DNA of 64,000 nucleotides, taken from the NCBI RefSeq assembly GCF_001640805.2, contig NC_066838.1, positions 19,340,749-19,404,748 of the forward strand, in the 5' to 3' direction. The DNA comes from Lates calcarifer (lineage: Eukaryota; Chordata; Actinopteri; Centropomidae). How positions within the stretch are numbered: the stretch's first letter is position 1; every line of letters starts with the position of its first letter. Of the stretch, positions 50,886 to 64,000 are shown one piece after another. The position numbers and the translations under genes were made by a program. Below the pieces are notes generated by a model. It ran no database searches, was not told the DNA's origin, and worked only from the letters and a program-made list of their open reading frames with translations.

Positions 50886-51699
50886 TCTGCAGCGACATCC
50901 GATATGATCAGATTTATTTCTCTTGTATATTCTGATGACCACCACCGCTTTGACCAGTGCGAAAATACACATTGTATGGCATGCGCCATTAAACTGAGAA
51001 AGGAACGGTTAGGTCCTCCATCTCTGGTCTGTCTCATACTGCCCTCTAGCGTCCAAAAAGCATATCATTTTAGTCGAACCACCTGAACTATTTCTCAGCC
51101 ATGAATTACAACCATAGGTCAGTTTTTTCAGCATTGTTCAATGACATTCCTATAGTTTTCAATGTGTATAGTATATTTTAATATTTGGTGTTTTCGTTTT
51201 TGGTATCTTATCCCTTTAAGGATGAGATTAGGGTTATATCAGATCTATGCCATTTTCCCATTAGTTAGTGAGTGCTCAAAGCAGTTTATGTTACTGTTTC
51301 ATTCACGATTGAACGAAAATACCGTGGTTATTCATTCATCATATTTATCATAACAAGGTTGTGTTAACTGGGGCTTGTGTTTGCATTGTTATCTACAGAA
51401 AATCTGTGAAATGATATGCCAAAGTTTTAATGCAAACTATGAAATACCAAACTTCAGCTTTCACTGGGGGATTTATTTGTCTAAGCTGCAAATGGATGAC
51501 ATTTACATAATTAACGATTAAACGGCCCAGGTGACGCAACAAACGACTAACTAATTACGGTCTCAATAACAACCCATTAAAATGACAAATTTTCGCTAGC
51601 GTATTTTATAAAGGTAGTCGTTTGTTAGAGGGCCCTAAAGCTTTAAACAAAACTCTACGGTTAATCAATTCGTTAATTATGTGACGGTCAACAAACGTT

Positions 51700-51960
51700 A
51701 TCTGTCGTCAAGTGAGCGGCGTCACGAGTTCGTGTGACTCGTCACGTAAACGTTAGTTACCTGACTGTTAGTTTTCTCCGTGGGTTAAGGTTATTTTGCT
51801 GGTTTCGGATAACATCATCATGTCACAAACATTTGGTAGATACTTAAAATAGACGCCACCAAATGACTTATTACCTCGTAGTTGTCTTGATTTAACTTAA
51901 CCGAGAGTACACGAAAACTATCGGCTATTTCCGGTGTCACGGTTTTTCAAAATAAAATGT
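51700..51960 (-). promoter_or_regulatory. zmynd8: Possible upstream ZMYND8 promoter and untranslated exon
   Basis: CpG dinucleotides cluster here in contrast to their surroundings. On the minus strand ACCGGAAAT (51927-51935) resembles an ETS-factor site common in promoters, and CAG/GTAACT at about 51761 is a plausible donor. GTCACGTAA and GGCGTCACGAG are CRE-like on either strand. The arrangement fits a first non-coding exon of ZMYND8 divergent from TRAM1, about 1.4 kb away. It is not proven. Confidence 0.35.
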
Positions 51961-53289
51961 CAGGCGAACATGTAAAATCAAATAGGCAGTAAAATAAAGA
52001 AAGCAATCTAAATAATATTTTGTCGCCATAAGGTAGAAGAAGTATCCTGATCATTTACATGAATAAAAGTAGAAATTACACGGTATCAAAATAGACCCAC
52101 TTCAATACAAGTAAAATTCCTACATTCCAAATCGTACATGAGTAAAGGTTCTGCAGCATATTCAGCAAAATGTACTTCTTATGCAACCCTTTTCCTGAGT
52201 TTTATGATATGTATTATACTGTGTCATTGGATTGTTGCTAACACATTAATGTGTTAAACGTTAGTTAGTGCTGTGGCCCCTGGAGGTGAACCAGGTTTGA
52301 ACTAATTTCTATTCTACATGAGTAATTTAATCAACAATAAAAAACAGAATGTAAAAGTTGATCCTATACTTTGTATGTAAGATCTTAATTTGTAAAGTAA
52401 CTTGTAAATGTAGTGCAGCATAAAATACAGGGTTTCTATCTAGTGAAAAATGTCTATCGTTATTCCCTGAAGCCCAAGTGAACATATTCAGCTTGCTTTT
52501 GTTGCCTGACCTCCAGTGGGAAACCACTTGAGTTCATTATGACAGAGAACTGGGAAACAAGCAAATACTCACATTTAAATAACTGTCACTGCTAAATTCC
52601 TTCTTTTAAATACTTTTTGATTGACGGATAAACAATTATTGAAATTGTTGCCATTAATTTTCTGTCAATCAACTAATCAATTCATCAAGTAGTTACTTCA
52701 GATCCAGAGCACTGGTTTTTAGATACAATGTATAAGGCTGTATAAGGCTGGATTACCAACCGGGCAAAGTGAGTAAGTGGCAAGATTCCCAGACCTTGAG
52801 GGGCCTCACAAGCCCAAGGCTCATCCACACCACTGGTTTTGACAATTGTCTAGGAGGTTAATCCGGCCATACTGTGGCTCCTGGGGTTCTGGGGCCCTAG
52901 TGCAGTTGCTGCCTTGCCTTGTGGGTAACTCAATCTTTCTTCTCCGACATAATACATTTCCAAACATGCCTGCCATTTTAGATTATGTTGTACCAAAATG
53001 ACACGTATCCCCACAACTATGCATGACTCAGACAGTATACAAGGTGAGTATCTCTCCTGTTGGGGAACTGAACTTGAACACTCGATTCTTACGTGGAGTA
53101 CGTGAAGGCACCACGGGTCCTGGGTTCTCCTTCTACGTCAACGGCACTGGGCGGTTCATGAATGGGGTTTTGAAGTGGGAGGGCCCATCATCTGACTTTA
53201 CCAGGGCAGGAGGAAAAAAGTGGGTGTTGTGCTGTGGTGTTTGGCTCTGTGCGATGTATCTTCATGACTGTTTTTAAGCACATGAGCAG
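51961..53289. other. Interval between ZMYND8 upstream region and TRAM1
   Basis: Mostly AT-rich and without a supported gene. A stretch at about 52740-52930 looks repeat-like in composition, but I cannot name it. An open frame at 53023-53277 has no initiator context or family resemblance. Confidence 0.5.
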
Positions 53290-59506
<6,217 letters not shown>

Positions 59507-60516
59507 AGGTGGAAGGGTTGGAAGAAAAACTGAGTGAGGGAGTTCTGACAATGTGACATTAAGTCTTTACACAACTTCAAATTTTGTCTACTGCTCTCCA
59601 AAACAAATGTTTAAGCGCACTAAGAAACCTTACATAACTGTCCCTTTTGGGGTTGAAACTCCCCCTTTTTGAAAAAGTTCAGTGTTACTGTCTATTGAAG
59701 GTGTTTATTATTAACTTGGATTCTCTTCAGATGGGACGTTGGCAGGGCAGAGTTGGTTTTGATGCTTTAACAGGATAGATTTAGCTCTTTAAAGTGTCCT
59801 TTTGTGTAAAACTACGATCACTCGTCGGGTATTTTAAACTGAGTTGCTCTTCAGTAATTAGACATTGAATCAGTTAGTATCACAGTACCTTAAGAAGCGA
59901 ATTTTGACTTCAGGGCAACTTAATAAAAGTGTTAATGTACAGATTAACTGTACGGGGTGTCATTTTAAGTTTGGGCCTTATTCACTTCAACTTGATTAAC
60001 AGGCCACTGGTTCATGTCCCAAAATAAAGCCTTTCTTGCTCTGTAAGACAGCACTTCAGTATTCTGCTGTTGTCAGGAAAAGATCCTAAATTCATCGCTC
60101 CAGAGGAAGATTTGTGCTATTTTAGGTATTTGACATAGCTGCAGCCAGAAAACTGAAGCTTGTACTTAACTCATTTACTGCCATTATTTGACAACCTCTG
60201 CCTTTGAAATCCAATATGCTATAGGATTGAGGCACTTTTATATAATTTTTTGTTTGCTTTTATCACTAGCCTGGTAAACCAGCCTGTCCCAGGGGGTTCA
60301 TCCAGGTTAGGTGACTCACCAATAGGAAGCTGTACTGTAACCTGTGATGCTGTACTGTATGCATACAGTTAAATCTTTATAATGGCATGATTGGAAACCT
60401 GAGCAAGAAACTGTGTTTGAGGCTGCACTTAAGTCTTTTATATGGTAATGTTAATGCATGATGGTTTAAGGCTAAAGACTTTATGGCTAGTTCCTACCTG
60501 TGCTGTTGAGTTTGCA

Positions 60517-60535
60517 TCTCTCTCTCTCTCTCTCA

Positions 60536-60566
<31 letters not shown>

Positions 60567-60569
60567 ACA
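60517..60569. repeat. (TC)n-(AC)n microsatellite
   Basis: A TC run up to about 60542 with one interruption, followed by (CA)n to 60569, in the putative TRAM1 3'UTR. Confidence 0.95.
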
Positions 60570-62845
60570 TGCATACATGCAGTATACACAAACACACAAG
60601 CATTCAGTGGCCTTTTTACAACTGCTGCAAGAGGTTTGAGTTATTTATTTTTGTCATATACTACAGATAGTTATTATTTTATATGCTTTGAAAAGCTATA
60701 ACCAGCAAACACAGCGGTACATAGCAACTGCGTTTAGTTAATCCAAACAATACAATCTTTCTTCAAGTGTCCTTATAACGTCAGTGGTTTGTATCACTCC
60801 TTCTGCTTGTGTTGCGTTCTGTTTGCCTTCTCTGTTTTTTATCCTCGGGTATCAGGGGACAAGCTATTCACTACTTAAACTATAAGTTACATCCCATATT
60901 GCAATGGGAAGTGTGTTTGTGAGGGATTGTGTTTGTATGCCTGCGCACTCGCTCGTGTGTGTGGTGTGTGTGTATGTACAGTATTGTTTTGCCTACCGTG
61001 TACGTTTGTGTATTAACTGGGCCTGAATGATGACGACGATGATGACAACGATGTTTATTGCTTGTCTCGTAAAAGAAATTATTGCCTGTGTGCAGAGCAT
61101 GAAATGTGACAATCTGTTCATTGACTCCTGCCCTGTGGTTGTATTTCACAATCACATCCTGTCCTTTAGTTCACTTTTGTTGGGCCTCGGTCTCCGTTCC
61201 CAACATGCTTCTATGTGTAAAACACTGAGTTGTGGATAGGTGTATGTTCTATAGGATATTGGTTACTAAATGCTTCTGTGTTCTGTCTCTGCCCCTCAGA
61301 TGCCCCTATCCTGTGTGAGAGAGATTTTGTGATTTCTGTTTGCCAAATGCGGCATGTTTTGTCACCTCCTGCTTCACCTTTTCAATGATCCTGACATTGC
61401 TATGGAGCGCACGTATTGTACTGTTGGCCATACTCTTTCCTGTCATGGACCAAGTCCTGCTCCACTACTAAACGCACTGTGCATGTGAAGCTCTGTACAG
61501 AAAAGACTGTACTACCTGTCTGCAGACAGCTGGAGTTTTGAGTCTTGAGTCTAGAGCAGGGAGGAGATGAGGATGCCATTCATTTTTGCTCCCTTTAGTG
61601 CTCCTTATTGGGACTTTGGTGGTCTTTAAAGCCCTATGTCTGTGTATGGCAGTGTCATAGGAGGGAAGGAGGAGCAGAGGACTTATGTACCAGCCTGTTA
61701 TTAGACTGTCTCAGATGTAAAAGAGAAAAAAATGACTTAACCCAACACTGTACTAAAATATGTGTCAGATTTTTAAGCTATTTTTATAGAGGGGGAAACT
61801 GTTGAAATTCACTGTTGTTCAGTACACATGTGTGAATATTTGTTTTGCATCCATATTGATATGAATTGTTTTTTTTTTTATATATAAGAATGAAGCTTGC
61901 TGAACTGTTGGCGTGGGTATACATTGTGGTATGAGTGTAAAACATTTACTTAGCCTACTGGTTTATTTAACTTCATGGCCTTATTAGAGCAAAGTGAACT
62001 CAGTTGTATAACAGTGCTCAGTTAACACTGCTGCAGGCGTATACTGCAGCTTTCACAACTACTTTTCATGATAGTAAAAAGCACCGTCACAACGACACTA
62101 GTCATCCACACATCAGTTTAAAAATATGATCAGAGGAGCAAGTGGTCAGTATTGTGTTTTCTTTGTTCCAGTCCTGCAGGTGTTTTTCCGTAACTTGTGA
62201 TTACAGGCCCGGGATGTAGACCTAACAAACTACATTTTTCAGAATGAGGCCATCTGTAAGCTTTTCTTGCTCATCAGATGTCACTTATAACAATCAGCAG
62301 ATGTTTAGGCTATGAAACATGAGCCACACTGCAGTTCACGGCCCCCTTGCTTCGAGACACAATAGCCTGTATAATCCCACAGGAATGCACTTTTTTGCAT
62401 AATATGCATTATGTCAGAGCACCATAACACTGCTCACTTTGGGCTGTTTCTGCATTGATTCTCAATGAATTTACAAATTGAAGTTGCTCAATTCAAACTG
62501 TGTGCATTTTGTAATTGTTTGAAACTTAAAAGAAAAACACTGCAATGGATTAACTTTATGAGCAACCTCTAGGTGGCAACAGTCATTAATGCATTTGAAC
62601 GTGAGATCACTTTAAAAAAAAAAAAAAAAGACCTGCACAGCAGAGACACATGTTTATTGTATTCTATTAATTCATTATGCATTGTCCTTGATTTGTTTTT
62701 ACTTTGCTGCTTGTCTATAGATGTTGCGATATATTTCTTTTTCAAATATGTTGTCTCTGAACTGCTCTGATGGTATATATTTATGCAAAATTCTTGTGAG
62801 TTCTGATAATTTCTTCTTTGTCCCTATTTTTTTATTTCATGTTCA

Positions 62846-62851
62846 AATAAA
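62846..62851 (+). terminator. tram1: Distal poly(A) signal AATAAA for TRAM1
   Basis: A canonical hexamer in the context TTCAAATAAAGCTTTTGATC. Cleavage would be expected near 62865-62880, followed by a TG/TTTG-containing stretch. Confidence 0.5.
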
Positions 62852-62870
62852 GCTTTTGATCATTACACAC

Positions 62871-64000
62871 ACATTTGTTGAACATATTTCTTACATACTG
62901 CGCACAAGCTGAGTAGTAGATCTGTCTCCATGGACACTCCATGAAAAAAATATTACAGTATGAAAGTGCACAGTAAATTATCAGAGCTGCAGTCAATTAT
63001 CTACTTCTGAGGTAAACCTGCAAGGAAAATGTCATTCATAAAGTGGGGGTACTCGCAAGATATTGAGGCTTTTGAGGATTTCCTCCCTCGCTTCCTGCTC
63101 ATTACATCCTTCCACTTATTTCACTTCAGGACATATTTTACCTCGATTTTAAACATTTTTCATTTATGCTACCCACTGGGAGCGGTGTCAGGAGACATGA
63201 GGAAATATTGGCCAAATTGCACTTCTGTGTTAATTACCACCAGGGGGCAACACTGAGCTTTTTTGCCTGAGGGACTGAGGCAGTCTGCAGGGGCATAGCT
63301 GCATACAGACCTGCATTAATAAATCACTAGTCAGAATGAGAAAGAGAGAAACATTGTCTTATCACACAGCATGCAGCTCAGCACTCTTAAAGCAGTCTTT
63401 ACCATGCAGTTAAGAAACTAGATGAATCAACTGATGGGTTACAGTATGTATTCTTACAAATCCAAAGGAGTATTTTAGACAAGAGGCATGCACCTTCACT
63501 TCACTGTTTGGACAATTTGACTGCTAGGGCACTGTAAACATGACATCTGCATCCATGGATGGTTAGGAATGAGAACAACACAGAAAGGAGACACCTGCAG
63601 CCAGCTCACCACTAATGTGTTGTGTTGTTTCAGAGTAATGGGTTTTCTCTGGGCAATCAGACAGCATGATGGATCAGTGGGAACCACAGAGGCAGGCTGG
63701 AGCTCTGCAGGGTCAGCACAAGGACAGGAGTTCACACACATGCTCTCCATCACACACACACACATACACACACACATTGATGGTAGTATCCCCCAAACCA
63801 GACATAGATGACCTGAACCCTGTGAGGGTACGCTTCAAAAGCAAACTTGCAGAAAGAGTCCAAAAGCAGGGACCAGCTTAGGCGAGGGGGGAAAAAATTG
63901 CCATCCCACTCCTCCCCTTCATCCAATGAGGATAAATCTCTCAGTGAATCGTCAGTATTATGTGTAATTTCCATATAAATTAGCTTCATTAAAAGGGGAG
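62871..64000. other. Downstream end of window, no gene seen
   Basis: No recognisable exon. It contains a CTCF-like word CCACCAGGGGGCA at 63237-63249 and a CA/TACA microsatellite at about 63748-63776. Open frames near 63569-63989 on both strands are short and run through the microsatellite. Confidence 0.55.

Larger units (their letters stand above)
59507..62870 (+). other. tram1: TRAM1 3'UTR (possibly 3.3 kb) with alternative poly(A) signals
   Basis: AATAAA occurs at 59922-59927, 60023-60028 and 62846-62851. The first two would give a 3'UTR of 0.4-0.5 kb and the last one of about 3.35 kb. No splice-linked or conserved coding sequence was seen. The region includes a TC/AC microsatellite (60517-60569), a GATGAC trinucleotide-rich patch (61026-61052) and a poly(A) run at about 62614-62629. 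Confidence 0.55.

Noticed and set aside
53023..53277. 84-codon plus-strand open frame upstream of TRAM1
   Set aside because: No recognised family, weak start context, and no phase-compatible splice link to TRAM1. Probably chance.
63569..63989. Open frames on both strands near the end of the window
   Set aside because: They run through a CA microsatellite and show no family resemblance.

Overview
The window is vertebrate nuclear DNA, almost certainly from a ray-finned (teleost) fish. The genes are split into many short exons with GT-AG (twice GC-AG) introns. The proteins match vertebrate DIDO1, ZMYND8 and TRAM1. The repeats are teleost-type (Tc1/mariner copies, small inverted-repeat elements, a SINE-like repeat with a GAATGAATGAA tail, TG/CA microsatellites). 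The species cannot be told from the sequence.

Layout: (1) About 0.5-30.0 kb, minus strand: DIDO1 (death-inducer obliterator 1), 15 coding segments from the ATG at 27819 to the stop at 1296. In protein order it has an N-terminal conserved block, polybasic RG and polyQ tracts, PHD finger, small Cys/His box, TFIIS central-like domain, SPOC domain, and a 7.7-kb last exon coding a coiled coil, YDPEDE boxes, an RS-rich tract and a very long RGP/GPG tandem-repeat tail. Predicted length is about 3,911 aa if one frame problem near 11.2 kb is a one-base error. (2) About 30.6-49.2 kb (possibly to 51.9 kb), minus strand: ZMYND8, 20 coding exons, 1,244 aa, with PHD, bromodomain, PWWP, coiled coil and MYND. 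An intron between its second and third large coding exons holds a degenerate Tc1 copy into which a mariner element later inserted. (3) 50813-50885, minus strand: a complete tRNA-Lys(CTT) gene. (4) 53.3-about 62.9 kb, plus strand: TRAM1, 11 exons, 371 aa, followed by a possible 3.3-kb 3'UTR. (5) The last 1.1 kb has no gene I can support.

Two nuclear chromatin readers (ZMYND8 and DIDO1) lie in tandem with only about 0.6 kb between the end of one and the promoter of the other. TRAM1, an ER translocon-associated protein, is divergent from ZMYND8 and has no evident functional link to them. Exon boundaries were placed by eye from splice consensus, and reading-frame phases were checked across every junction.

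I found no clear undescribed multi-gene system. The points most worth checking are the expanded DIDO1 repeat domain with a 213-bp higher-order repeat, the one-base frame break in DIDO1, an unfamiliar Cys-containing ZMYND8 C-terminus, two GC-AG introns, and the nested transposons.
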